This document shows, in pieces, positions 1-8,900 of a DNA stretch of 64,000 bases (position 1 is its first letter; each line of letters starts with the position of its first letter). Position numbers and translations under genes: made by a program. Origin of the DNA: Myxococcales bacterium (GTDB lineage Bacteria; Myxococcota_A; Polyangia; Polyangiales; Ga0077539); NCBI GenBank assembly GCA_016793325.1, contig JAEUKI010000094.1:186001-250000 (forward strand). The letters are read 5' to 3'. Below the pieces are notes generated by a model that was not told the DNA's origin, did not search any database, and saw nothing but the letters and a program-made list of their open reading frames with translations.

Positions 1-1050
1 AGCCGACTCGCCGATCGCGGTCTCGCCTCGCGTCGCGCCGTCGAACGTGCCCGAACCCTGGCGCTGTTCCTGCGGAACCGTCCCCGCGTCGCGCGTCGGA
101 TCCCCAATCGACTGCGCCACCGCGACCGCAGGAACGAGCTCGCTCGCGTCGCCCTCGCCCAACAACGTGACGAGCGCACGAGCCGAAGCGCCACCGTCGC
201 CGAAGCGCTCTTCGGGGCTGCGGGCGACGCACGCCTCGAACCACCCATCGAACCCGAGCGGCAACGGCGCTTCGCATCCGAGCTCGCGGGCCCGTTGGCT
301 GGCTGGCGGCAATTGACCGAGCAGCACCTCGCTCATCACGCCCTCGGGCGTCGGGCCTCGCTGCGCGTGGGCGGCGCGAAGGTAGTGCTTTCCTGTGAGC
401 GCGCGAAACACGACGAGCCCGAGCGACCACACGTCCGCCGCGGGCGTGATCGCGCGATCGGGGTCGTACTGCTCGGGCGCCATCCACAGCGGCGAGCCGA
501 GCGTGCTCGTCCCGCGCGAGACCGTGGCCTCCGCGAGCACGCGCGCGATGCCGAAGTCCAGCAATTTCACGGTCACTTTGCTGTCCGCTCGACCGCTCCT
601 CGCGAGAAAGATGTTCTCGGGCTTCAGGTCGCGATGCACGATGCCCGCGGCGTGCGCCACGGAGAGCGCGTGCCCGAGCTGCGCCACGAGCGCGCTCACC
701 GCCGCGGGCGAGAGCCGCCTTCGATCGCGCAAATGCGTGGCTAGATCCACGCCGTCGAGCCACTCCATCGCGATCCACGCGAGGCCGTCCTCCTCCATGC
801 CCGCCGCGAGGACCTCGACGATGTGCTCGCTCGTGACGCTGGCGACCACCGTCGCTTCGCGCGCAAATCGCGCCCTCAACGCGGGGTCTGCCGCGATGTG
901 CTCGTGCATCACCTTGAGCGCGCGCACGCGCCGCGTGCTCGTCTGCCGCGCCTCGTAGAGCTCGCCCATCCCGCCCGCGGCCACCCGCCGGACGATCACG
1001 AAATCGCCGAGCGTTGTTCCCGACGGCAGTCTCGGAGTGAGCGAAGGCAC
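1..1050 (-). CDS. Serine/threonine protein kinase, partial (C-terminus beyond window)
   Basis: Hanks-type (eukaryote-like) Ser/Thr kinase that would phosphorylate proteins in the cytoplasm. About 350 residues are visible. In order they show the Gly-rich loop AAGGMGE (about 24-30), the ATP-binding lysine in ALKVMHEH (about 46), the catalytic loop HRDLKPEN (about 138), the DFG motif (about 164) and the MAPEQ activation-segment end. All catalytic residues are present, so it should be active. After about residue 270 comes a Ser/Gly/Thr-rich linker that runs off the window, so any sensor or membrane segment is unseen. The chosen start is GTG at 1050, about 20 residues before the kinase fold; the frame is open upstream, so an earlier start is possible. 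The FHA-sigma54 regulator at 1536-2933 is a plausible phosphothreonine-reading partner, but that link is inference. Confidence 0.9.
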   Translation of the reverse strand, partial: MPSLTPRLPSGTTLGDFVIVRRVAAGGMGELYEARQTSTRRVRALKVMHEHIAADPALRARFAREATVVASVTSEHIVEVLAAGMEEDGLAWIAMEWLDGVDLATHLRDRRRLSPAAVSALVAQLGHALSVAHAAGIVHRDLKPENIFLARSGRADSKVTVKLLDFGIARVLAEATVSRGTSTLGSPLWMAPEQYDPDRAITPAADVWSLGLVVFRALTGKHYLRAAHAQRGPTPEGVMSEVLLGQLPPASQRARELGCEAPLPLGFDGWFEACVARSPEERFGDGGASARALVTLLGEGDASELVPAVAVAQSIGDPTRDAGTVPQEQRQGSGTFDGATRGETAIGESA

Positions 1051-1113
1051 AGCGACAGGTTGAGACGATACAGCAGCGCGATTCGATGCAACGAGCGCGT
1101 TTGGCGAGACAGC

Positions 1114-1134
1114 GTCTCGGACACTGTCCGAGAC
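1114..1134. promoter_or_regulatory. Perfect 10-bp inverted repeat, putative operator
   Basis: Left arm GTCTCGGACA (1114-1123), one central C, right arm TGTCCGAGAC (1125-1134). It lies 64 bases upstream of the kinase start (minus strand) and 90 bases upstream of the small secreted protein gene (plus strand). Three copies of GAGACAGC (1106-1113, 1130-1137, 1143-1150) overlap or flank it. The symmetry with a one-base centre suits a dimeric repressor. The binding protein is unknown, and the site could also be a hairpin. Confidence 0.4.
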
Positions 1135-1224
1135 AGCCGCGAGAGACAGCGAAGCGAGCAGCGAAATCACCCACGATCGACGCGGCGTGCGCGTTGGCAC
1201 ACCGCTCGCTGTCCAGGCTCGTCC

Positions 1225-1509
1225 ATGAAGACGCTCTCGATTTGGTCGCTGTTCGTCCTGGCGCTCGTGCTCACCATCGGCGCGACGCTCGCGTCCGCGC
1301 GCTCAGCAGAAGCGCAGTACGGCCCCTGCCCCAGAGGGTACTTTCGCAATCGCTTCGGCCGCTGCGAGCTGCTCCGGCCCATGGCTCCTCCGCCGAGCCA
1401 ATGCCCGCCGGGCAGCGTGTACTCCAACGGTCGTTGCTGGCGCACGTCGCCGGGCTGCCCGACCGGCTTCGTTCGCAACCGCTTCGGACGGTGCCTCCGC
1501 ACGTTCTGA
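1225..1509 (+). CDS. Small secreted Cys-rich protein with three CPxG...GRC repeats
   Basis: 94 residues. Residues 1-30 form a signal peptide (hydrophobic core at 7-23, likely cleavage after ASARSAEA). The mature part has exactly six cysteines (35, 47, 60, 71, 78, 90) in three repeats of the form C-P-x-G, six or seven residues, G-R-C. The first and third repeats both contain RNRFGRC. Such an arrangement would suit three small disulfide loops in the periplasm or outside the cell. I recognise no named family or function. The ATG at 1225 was chosen because the signal peptide begins there; the frame is open far upstream, but that part does not look like protein. The small gene at 2991-3194 has a similar style. 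Confidence 0.7.
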   Translation: MKTLSIWSLFVLALVLTIGATLASARSAEAQYGPCPRGYFRNRFGRCELLRPMAPPPSQCPPGSVYSNGRCWRTSPGCPTGFVRNRFGRCLRTF

Positions 1510-1535
1510 TCGGGCTACCCTTCGCGCGAGCGAGG

Positions 1536-2933
1536 ATGGTCGACACCACTCGGCAAGAGCAGAGCCACAAGCGCCCAACGATGCTTCGCGCCCTCACGCG
1601 CGTGCTCTCGTACGACGACCTGCTCGACGTCGAGACGGTCTCGATCGCGCTCGACCGCGACGCGATCCTGCGCGTCAAGCGCGCGAGAGACGGCGCGCCG
1701 AAGTTCGCGATGCTCGGGGATACGCTCTCGATCGCGGACCCGTGGATGTCCGGCGCGCACGCCGAGCTGATCCTCGAGGACGAGACCGTGTCCATCCGAG
1801 ACGCGGGCAGCCGCAACGGAACCTTCGTCAACGGCGAGCCGATCGACCGTCGAACGCTCGCGGACGGAGACCTCGTTGAATGTGGGCACACGTTATTGTG
1901 CTACCGCGAGGTGCCCTCGACCGTCGCGCAGCGGGCGCTCTCGGCGGGCGCGCAGCGGTTCGGCCCGACCCGCACGCACTGCCCCGAGGTGCGCGCGCTG
2001 CTCGCGGACTTGAAGAAGGTCGCCTCGAGCGGGGTTCCCGTGTTGATCCTCGCAGAGACGGGGGCAGGCAAAGAGGTGCTCGCGTCCCTCGTGCACGACC
2101 TCAGCGGCCGCGCAGGAAAGTTCGTCGCCGTCGACGCGGGCGCGGTGCCCGACTCGCTGCTCGAATCGACGTTCTTCGGCCACAAAAAGGGCGCGTTTTC
2201 GGGCGCGGCCGAAGCGCGCGAAGGGCTCGTTCGACGGGCCGACCGCGGGACGCTCTTCCTCGACGAAGCCGGCAACCTCTCGCACGACGCGCAAGCCGCG
2301 CTCTTGCGCGTGATCGAGCAAGGCGCGGTCACGTCCGTCGGCGGCGATCGCGCAGAGGCCGTCGACGTTCGATGGGTGGCCGCGACCAACCGCGAGCTCT
2401 ATGGCGACGATGGCTTTCGAGAGGACCTCCTCCGTCGACTCGCGGGGTTCGTCGCGAGGATTCCGCCGCTCAGGCAGCGCAGAGAAGACCTCGGCGAGCT
2501 GTGCGCGTTCATCCTTCGCGACGCGGGCGTCAGCCGCGCGTCGATCACCGTCGAGGCCGCGCGCGCGCTCTTCTGCGGGCCGCTCACGGGCAACGTCCGT
2601 CAGCTCAAGTCCGCCCTCCGCACCGCGGCGCTGCTCGCGGGCGAAGACGCGATCCAACGCGAACATTTGCCCGAAGATCTCCGTCACGAACGCGCAGCGC
2701 AGAGCGCGAGCGCCGCTCGTTCGACAAGCGCTCCGGCGAGCGAGCCCGCGACCGACAGTCGACCGAGCGCCGAGCCCGCGTCGCGGCCGACGCGCGAGCA
2801 GCTCGAGACCGTCCTCGAGGCGTGCAAGGGCAACGTCGTTCACGTCGCCGAGCGGCTGAACACCCACCCGAGGCAGGTCTATCGCTGGATCGAGAAGCAC
2901 GGGATCGACATCGAGCGCTATCGCAAGCGCTGA
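1536..2933 (+). CDS. FHA-domain sigma54-dependent transcriptional activator
   Basis: 465 residues, cytoplasmic enhancer-binding regulator that would remodel sigma54-RNA polymerase. The N-terminal FHA domain (about 35-125) has the phosphothreonine-binding SGAH (72-75) and SRNGTFVNG (92-100). The sigma54-interaction AAA+ domain (about 145-360) has Walker A AETGAGKE (173-180), a sigma54-contact loop reading GAFSGA rather than GAFTGA (219-224) and Walker B LFLDEAG. After a Ser/Ala-rich linker there is a Fis-like helix-turn-helix (about 425-460, ending in NTHPRQVYRWIEKHG). FHA-sigma54 activators are typical of myxobacteria and are usually controlled by Ser/Thr kinases; one is encoded divergently at 1-1050. 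The start is ATG 1536; ATG 1581 (MLRALTRV) is a possible alternative. Target promoters are unknown; a candidate sigma54 site is at 32127. Confidence 0.9.
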   Translation: MVDTTRQEQSHKRPTMLRALTRVLSYDDLLDVETVSIALDRDAILRVKRARDGAPKFAMLGDTLSIADPWMSGAHAELILEDETVSIRDAGSRNGTFVNGEPIDRRTLADGDLVECGHTLLCYREVPSTVAQRALSAGAQRFGPTRTHCPEVRALLADLKKVASSGVPVLILAETGAGKEVLASLVHDLSGRAGKFVAVDAGAVPDSLLESTFFGHKKGAFSGAAEAREGLVRRADRGTLFLDEAGNLSHDAQAALLRVIEQGAVTSVGGDRAEAVDVRWVAATNRELYGDDGFREDLLRRLAGFVARIPPLRQRREDLGELCAFILRDAGVSRASITVEAARALFCGPLTGNVRQLKSALRTAALLAGEDAIQREHLPEDLRHERAAQSASAARSTSAPASEPATDSRPSAEPASRPTREQLETVLEACKGNVVHVAERLNTHPRQVYRWIEKHGIDIERYRKR

Positions 2934-2990
2934 GCGCGGCGCTTCGGTACACCGATTGCTGAGCGTGGTCCCGTGAAAGGACTCCAACTC

Positions 2991-3194
2991 ATGCAGCTAC
3001 GCTCCCTGTTCTCGGGCTTCGTCCGCGCGCTCGTGTCGCTCGCGATTCTCCTCTCGATCGCCAGCGCTATTCCTGGGTGTATCGTCGCGTCGAGCCCTGG
3101 GTACTCGCCGGCGTACCGCGGCTGCCAGCGCTATTGGGTGCCCGGCTACTGCCGCTTCGGGCGCTGCTATCCGGGCCGTTGGGCGTGTCGATAG
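2991..3194 (+). CDS. Small Cys-rich secreted protein, possible lipoprotein
   Basis: 67 residues. The N-terminal hydrophobic stretch (about 9-27) ends in SAIPGC, a loose lipobox with C30, followed by a short Tyr/Cys/Arg-rich tail containing C45, C54, C59 and C66 and the string YCRFGRCYPG. It resembles the style of the protein at 1225-1509 and probably acts in the periplasm. The ATG at 2991 is preferred over the in-frame GTG at 2973 because AAAGGA lies about 9 bases before it. The 3' end overlaps the convergent lipoprotein gene 3067-3444 by 128 bases, so at least one of the two ends may be mis-modelled. Function unknown. Confidence 0.55.
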   Translation: MQLRSLFSGFVRALVSLAILLSIASAIPGCIVASSPGYSPAYRGCQRYWVPGYCRFGRCYPGRWACR

Positions 3195-3444
3195 CGATCA
3201 CGACGTCGTCGGGCGTCATCGCGTCGCGATCGTCTCGCGCGTCGATCGCCGTGACGTCCTCGAGCGACGCGGGGCGATCGTCGAAATTGCTCTGCCACTG
3301 AGGCGAGCCCAACAGCGCCGCGTCGCGCGACGAATACGCGCTCGGACGCGCGCTCGTCGGCTGCGCGGCGCACGCGGCGAAGGTCGCGCACAGCGCGAAC
3401 GCGAGCGCGAGGCGCGTCGCCAGAGTGTCGAAGCTCGATGCCAT
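3067..3444 (-). CDS. Putative lipoprotein of unknown function
   Basis: 125 residues. A hydrophobic leader (about 10-24) ends in TFAAC, a good lipobox with C25. The mature part is polar and acidic in the middle (LEDVTAIDARDD, MTPDDVVIAID) and has no recognised domain. The ATG at 3444 begins the signal peptide; the open frame continues upstream to 3723, but that part would be inside the P450 gene on the other strand. The last 128 bases overlap the convergent small gene ending at 3194, and the last 40 or so residues are Ser/Arg/Gly-rich and less convincing. It is divergent from the P450 gene, 91 bases away. Confidence 0.5.
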   Translation of the reverse strand: MASSFDTLATRLALAFALCATFAACAAQPTSARPSAYSSRDAALLGSPQWQSNFDDRPASLEDVTAIDARDDRDAMTPDDVVIAIDTPNGPDSSARSGSSRAPNSAGSRGTPASTQGSTRRYTQE

Positions 3445-3535
3445 CGCTGCTCGAAGCAAAGATCGCAGCGGTCGTACGAAAAACGCAAATCGAACCGTCC
3501 GCTCGCGGCGTACCACGGCGATCGGAGCGGAGACG

Positions 3536-4858
3536 ATGGCGGACGAGACGAAGATCCCTGGGAGCAGCGGACTGCCGTTGCTCGGCGAGACACTGGCCTT
3601 CATCGGCGGACCGTACCGGTTCGTGTCCGATCGACTGCAGAAGCACGGGCGCGTGTTTCGCTCGCACCTGCTCGGAAAGCCCTGCGTCGTCGTGAGCGGC
3701 CCCGAGGCGGCGAAGCTCTTCACGGACCACGATCAGGTGCAGCGCGAGGGCTCGCAGCCGAGCAACGTGTTCGCGCTCTTCGCGGGCCCGAGCGTCCCGC
3801 ACCTCGACGGAGACGCGCACCGCGAGCGCAAGGCGCTGCTCATGCAGGCGTTCACCCGCGACGCGATCACCCACTATCTGCCGGCGATGCAAGCGCACGT
3901 CGAGGCGTCCTTCGCGCGTTGGGCGACCGCGGGAGAGCTTCGATGGATGGCCGCGATGCAGCGACTGTCCGTTGAATCTGTGTGCGAGAGCATCCTCGGC
4001 GAGCGCGAGGGCCCTCGGGTCGACGAGCTCGTCCGGCACTACCGCGCGATCGACAAGGCGTTTACGGGCGTCCCCGTGGCGCTGCCGGGCAGCGCGTACG
4101 CCAAGGGGCTCTCGGCGCTCGAGTCGATCCTGGTGATCTTTCGGGCGATGGTCGCTGAGCACCGAGCGAAGCCGAGCAAAGACGGGCTGTCTAGAATATT
4201 GACCCACAAAACACCCGCGGGCTCTACGCTCGACGACGACGCGGCGGCGCGCGAGATGCACCACATGATCATCGCGGGGCGCATCGTGTGGTCGCACATG
4301 GCGACGCTCGCGATCGAGCTGTCGAAGGCTCCAGCGATCCGCGAGCGGCTCGAGCGCGAGGTGCGCGAGCTCGCGCCAGAGGGGGCGCTGACGGTCGAAG
4401 GGCTGCGGGCGATGCCGTACCTCGACGCGCTCGTGCGCGAGGTGAAGCGCGCGAGCCCCGTTGTTCCCTCGGTGTTCGGGCTCGCCAAGCGCGAGATCGT
4501 GTTCGAGGGAAAGACCATCGCGAAGGGCACGATGCTGATGCTGGGGTTGCGCGCGAGCCACGAGCTCGGCGACGTGTACGAGCGGCCCGAGGCGTTCGAC
4601 CCCGAGCGGTTTCTCGCGCCGCGCGCGGAGGACGAGCGGCATCCGCACGGGTTCTTTCCGCACGGGCCGGGGCAGTTCATGACGAGCCACCACTGCGCGG
4701 GGACGGACTACGCGACGACGCTCACCAAGGTCTTCGCGATCGTCCTCGCGCGCGGCTACCGCTACGAGCTGCCCCCGCAAGCGCTCGAGTATCGATGGAA
4801 CCAGCTCACCCCCGAGCCTCGCGACGGCCTTCGCGTCGTGCTCACCGCGCGCGCGTGA
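3536..4858 (+). CDS. Cytochrome P450 with atypical I-helix and heme motif
   Basis: 440 residues, soluble P450 heme-thiolate enzyme. The ExxR motif is EVKR (302-305), and the PERF-like string DPERFL is at about 355-360. The heme-ligand cysteine is C387 in HGPGQFMTSHHCAG, which lacks the usual FxxGxRxCxG spacing and arginine and recalls the GGG...GHRCAG form of CYP152-type peroxygenases. The I-helix reads AGRIVWS (247-253) where ordinary monooxygenases have AGx(D/E)TT, so the acid-alcohol pair for oxygen activation is missing and an arginine stands at the acid position. CYP152 enzymes also have Arg there (with Pro after it) and use hydrogen peroxide and fatty acids. Peroxygenase or peroxide-shunt chemistry is therefore possible, but inferred. 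GGAG precedes the ATG. A fatty-acid desaturase gene converges on it. Confidence 0.88.
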   Translation: MADETKIPGSSGLPLLGETLAFIGGPYRFVSDRLQKHGRVFRSHLLGKPCVVVSGPEAAKLFTDHDQVQREGSQPSNVFALFAGPSVPHLDGDAHRERKALLMQAFTRDAITHYLPAMQAHVEASFARWATAGELRWMAAMQRLSVESVCESILGEREGPRVDELVRHYRAIDKAFTGVPVALPGSAYAKGLSALESILVIFRAMVAEHRAKPSKDGLSRILTHKTPAGSTLDDDAAAREMHHMIIAGRIVWSHMATLAIELSKAPAIRERLEREVRELAPEGALTVEGLRAMPYLDALVREVKRASPVVPSVFGLAKREIVFEGKTIAKGTMLMLGLRASHELGDVYERPEAFDPERFLAPRAEDERHPHGFFPHGPGQFMTSHHCAGTDYATTLTKVFAIVLARGYRYELPPQALEYRWNQLTPEPRDGLRVVLTARA

Positions 4859-4861
4859 CGC

Positions 4862-5848
4862 TCACGTCGCTGCGGTGAGGCCCTCGGCGCCGAGCTCTTG
4901 CTCTTCGCCGCGCGTGGGAACCCAATCCGCGTCCGGCAGCTTCTCGACCACGACGGGCGTTCCGTCGAAGTTCAACCGCTTGCCGGGCCACACGAACGTC
5001 TTGAAGAGGTAGATCGCGAGCGACTTCTGCTCGAGGCGCGGGTCGATGATCGGGTGGAGCTTCTCGTAGTGCTTCTCGGGCAAAAGCGACCAGTGAAGCC
5101 CGGGCTGCTCGTGGTGCATCCCGTGAAACCCGTTGTTGAACGTGAACCAGTTGAACAGCTTGCCAACGAAATTGCGCGAGTGGTTCGCCGGGTGACTCAT
5201 GTCGCAGCCGTCGTGCTGCAGGTAGTTCACCGCGGTGATTCCCCACACCGCGAACAAGTGCGGGAGCACGATGTAGACGAGCGTCTTTCGCCAGTCGATC
5301 GCGAAGAGGATCGCCTTTTCGCCCCAGCAGAGCGCGGTCTCGAGCACGAACTGCCGGTACCACCGCGGGTGGGTCCGCTTCATCGTCTTGACGAAGCGCA
5401 TGTTGCCCGAGGTCACGTCGAAGGCGACCCGCGGGACGAACAAGATGAAATTGAGCAGGTTCCACCCGGTGTCGACCTTGGTCGTGCGCATCACGTCCTT
5501 GGCCTCTTGCGTAAACTTGTGGTGGCTCAAGTTGTGGCCCGGCACGTACTCGCTCACAGGAAAGCCGTACGAGCACGTGAGCGCCACCTGAAACGCCCGG
5601 TTCAACCCACGCGACTTGAAAATAGGCGCATGAATCGAGTTGTGCGTGATCACCGCGCAGATCCAGCTCAGCGCCATCGTCAGCATCACCAGCGGGACGG
5701 CGAACACGAGCTCTCTCGGCCCCCAGAACCACTGGAAGATCACCAGCAGGTAGTAGGTCGCGACGAACGCGATCGTCCTGCGGTCAGCCTTGAATCGCAG
5801 CATGGTCGGGTCGGACACTACCGCGCTTTCGCGCGATTTCCAGTGCAT
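4862..5848 (-). CDS. Membrane fatty acid desaturase
   Basis: 328 residues, integral membrane di-iron desaturase/hydroxylase that would introduce double bonds into fatty acyl chains. The three histidine clusters are HNSIH (69-73), HNLSHH (105-110) and HGMHH (242-246), with additional H212 and H251. Hydrophobic segments lie at about 25-45, 50-68, 175-205 and around 230. ATG 5848 is used; a TTG just before it and a GTG at residue 11 are other options. It ends three bases after the convergent P450 gene, so the two could share a terminator region. Both enzymes plausibly act on lipids. Exact position specificity cannot be read from the sequence. Confidence 0.9.
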   Translation of the reverse strand: MHWKSRESAVVSDPTMLRFKADRRTIAFVATYYLLVIFQWFWGPRELVFAVPLVMLTMALSWICAVITHNSIHAPIFKSRGLNRAFQVALTCSYGFPVSEYVPGHNLSHHKFTQEAKDVMRTTKVDTGWNLLNFILFVPRVAFDVTSGNMRFVKTMKRTHPRWYRQFVLETALCWGEKAILFAIDWRKTLVYIVLPHLFAVWGITAVNYLQHDGCDMSHPANHSRNFVGKLFNWFTFNNGFHGMHHEQPGLHWSLLPEKHYEKLHPIIDPRLEQKSLAIYLFKTFVWPGKRLNFDGTPVVVEKLPDADWVPTRGEEQELGAEGLTAAT

Positions 5849-5918
5849 CAACTGCGCGGCGGTTCGCGCTGGGACCGCGTCGCGCGCTACGCACTTGCGA
5901 CGCGCTCGGCGGCGACGT

Positions 5919-8900
5919 TCAGCTCCGTTGAAGGGCCGCGATGATCGCTTCGCGCGCCTCGGCCCCGAGCCCCGTCGCCACGTGCACGAGCCGCTCTCCC
6001 TGCGTTCGCAAGACGATCACGGGCGGCTCTCCTTCGCCTGCGGACTCGGGCTTCGCTCGGAGCGCGTCGCGCGCTTCGCGCTGACGCAAGCGGTGCGCCT
6101 CGGCCGCGTCGGGCATCGGCAACGGGACGAACGTCATCCTCACGAGCTGCACGGCGTCCGACGGATCGACCCATGAAATCAACGCGTACCCGTCGTACCG
6201 CGCGAGCATCGCCGAGAGCGCGGGCCCCTCGAGGCTGATCGCGTGCCGCGCGCCCGGGCGAAATCCCTCGCCGTGTCCCGCGCCGCGCCGCGCGTAAAGC
6301 GGCCCGACAGGCTTGTACTCTCCGGGCTCGCCGCCCTTCGCGCGCTCTTCGCGCCACAGCGTCGTGAGCGCGCCGAACGTGGGGATCGCGTGCGCGAGCG
6401 GCGCCCACTCGTCGACGCGCTCGGGCGTGGGGAGCACGGGCTCGAGAAAGAGCGTCGCGCGCTCGTCGCCGCGCTCGGCCGCAGAGCGAATTTGCAGCTC
6501 GAGGATCGCGACCTCGTCCGCCAGCGCCGCGACGCGCGGTCGATTGCGCTCGAGCAACGCCCGCGCGCTCTGCAGAATGGGAACCTCGACGAACGTGCTC
6601 TGCGCGTAGCGCGAGGACCGCGGCGCGTTCCACCGGCGACGGCGCGACTCTTCGCCGGGGAGCTCTTCTTCTTCGAACTGCAGCGTCGAGAGGTCGTCGG
6701 TCGCGAGCTCGCTCACCTCTGCCCTACACGCCTCGAGCCGATCGAGCAGCTCGATCGCGCTCCGCGCGGACACCGGCGCGGTCCCCGTGCGGCCGAACAC
6801 CGCGAGCCCGCTCGATCGTCGGGCCTCGAGCTCCTTGACCCACGCGCTCTCGGTGAGCTCGTCGAGCGCAGCGTCGACGGACTCGAACGCGTTTCTCATC
6901 GCGCGATCGTCCCAGTTCGCAGTGTCCTCGACGAACACCGACGGGGCCTCGCGCAAGAGCCGCACGGCGAGCGCCATGTCCCCGTCTCGCTCGAGCGCGT
7001 GCACGAGCGCGACGTCGTCGCCCTGTCGTCGCACGAGGTGATACGCCAAGGGAACCGCCAGCCGACGCTCGAGCGCGCGACGCAGCGGGCGGGCGCCGTA
7101 GCGCGGGTCGAACGCCTGCTCGACCAGCAGATCGAGCAGCTTGGGCTCGACGTCGACCAGGACATTTCCTCGACGAACACCGCGCCGCGAGAGCAGCTCG
7201 GAGAGGGCGTTGCGCACGATCACGCGCAGCGCCCCGCGATCGAGCGAGCGAAACGCCACCACGCGATCGATGCGATTGAAGAACTCTGGTCGAAAGAAGA
7301 GCTCCGCCGTGCGCACATAGTGCCTGCGCGCCTCTTCGGGGTCGTTGCGCAAGAAGCCCGCCCTCGCGCTCGCCTCGCGGACGCCGAGGTTCGAGGTCAT
7401 CACGATCACGCACGCACGCGCGTCGGAGGGCCTCCCCGCGGCGTCGCACACGCGCCCTTCGCCCAACATGCGCAAGAGCGCGTCGAACACCGCAGGGTGC
7501 GCCTTCTCGACTTCGTCGAAGAGCACCACGCGAAACGGCTGCGACCGAAGCGCGCCCGTGAGCTCACCGTCCGGTCGCCACGCGTCGCCGACGAGCCGCG
7601 CGACGCTCGCGCGCGTCTGAAACTCGCTCATGTCGAAGCGCAACAATCGCTGCGAAGATCCGTACAAATACGCAGCGAGCGCCTTGGCGGTCTCGGTCTT
7701 CCCGACGCCCGTGGGACCGACGAACAAGAACGTCGCCACGGGTTTGTCCGGGTCCCCGAGCCCCGCTTGCACCGCGAGCACCGCGTCCGTCGCCGCGTCG
7801 ATGGCCTCGGGCTGCGCGGCGACCATCGCCGAGAGCTCGCGCACGACGCGCTCGCGCGTCCTCGGCGGCTCGAGCCCGAGCACAAACGGAGGGAGCCCCG
7901 TGCGACGCCCGACGACCTCGAGCACCTCGCGCGCCGTGATCCTCGTCGCCGCGGCTCCGTCGTCCCGAACGCGCGCCACGGTCTCGTCATCGAGCACCGC
8001 GCGGAGCAAACGCACAGCGGAGCCCGGCAGCGCCTCGTACGACCAGTAGCGCTTCGCCGCTGCGAGGATCGCTTCGAGCGCGTCGGGCCCGAGCGCGCGC
8101 GCGATCGGCGGCCCTCCCTCGTCGCCGTCGCTCACCGGGCCGTGCGCTCCCCCGTCGAACGCGCGCGCCGCAGCGAGCACCACAGGGACGCTCTCCCGCT
8201 CGCTCATCGGCGCGACGCGCACCACGCGAAAGAGCCGCGCGAACGCGGGCTCGTCCTCGCGCAGCCGCTCGAGCGCCTCGGGCGAGCACTCGGCGAGCAC
8301 CGAGAAGTCCCCGCGCGAGAGCGGCTCGGCGAGAAACTGCGCGAGGTTCGAGCGCGCCTTCGACGTGCGCCCTGCGTGCGCGAGGGCCGCGAGGTCGTCG
8401 ACGTACAAGAGGTCTCCCGTCGCGCGGAGCTCGCTGACGAGCGACCGCGCGCGCGCCTCCCACTGACCGACGACGCTCATCCCCGCGATGAACCGATTGG
8501 CGTCGACGCGCCAGACGTCTCTCCTTCGCCCTTGCGCCTCGCAGCGCTCGCGGAGGCGACGCACGAGCTCGCGAACGACAGCGGTCTTCCCGGCGCCCGT
8601 GGGGCCGACGAGGACGAGCGCGGTCCCCTGCGCGCCGTCGACCGCGTCGAGCAGCGATTGCACGAGGGCCTCGCGCCCGAACGCGGGCTCGAGCAGCCCG
8701 TCCGCCGCCGCGTGCGACCAATTGCGCGCGACGGTTCGCAGCGTCGTGGCAGAGAGCCTCGCGCGGCGACGCGCGTCCTCGGGGTCCTTGTCGCGCGACG
8801 CCGGCCTCGCTGCTTTCGCGACGGGCACCGGGAGGATCGAGGGAGGATCCACGTCGACCTCGAGCACCTCGACGCGCTCTTTGTGACCGCTGCTGAAGGC

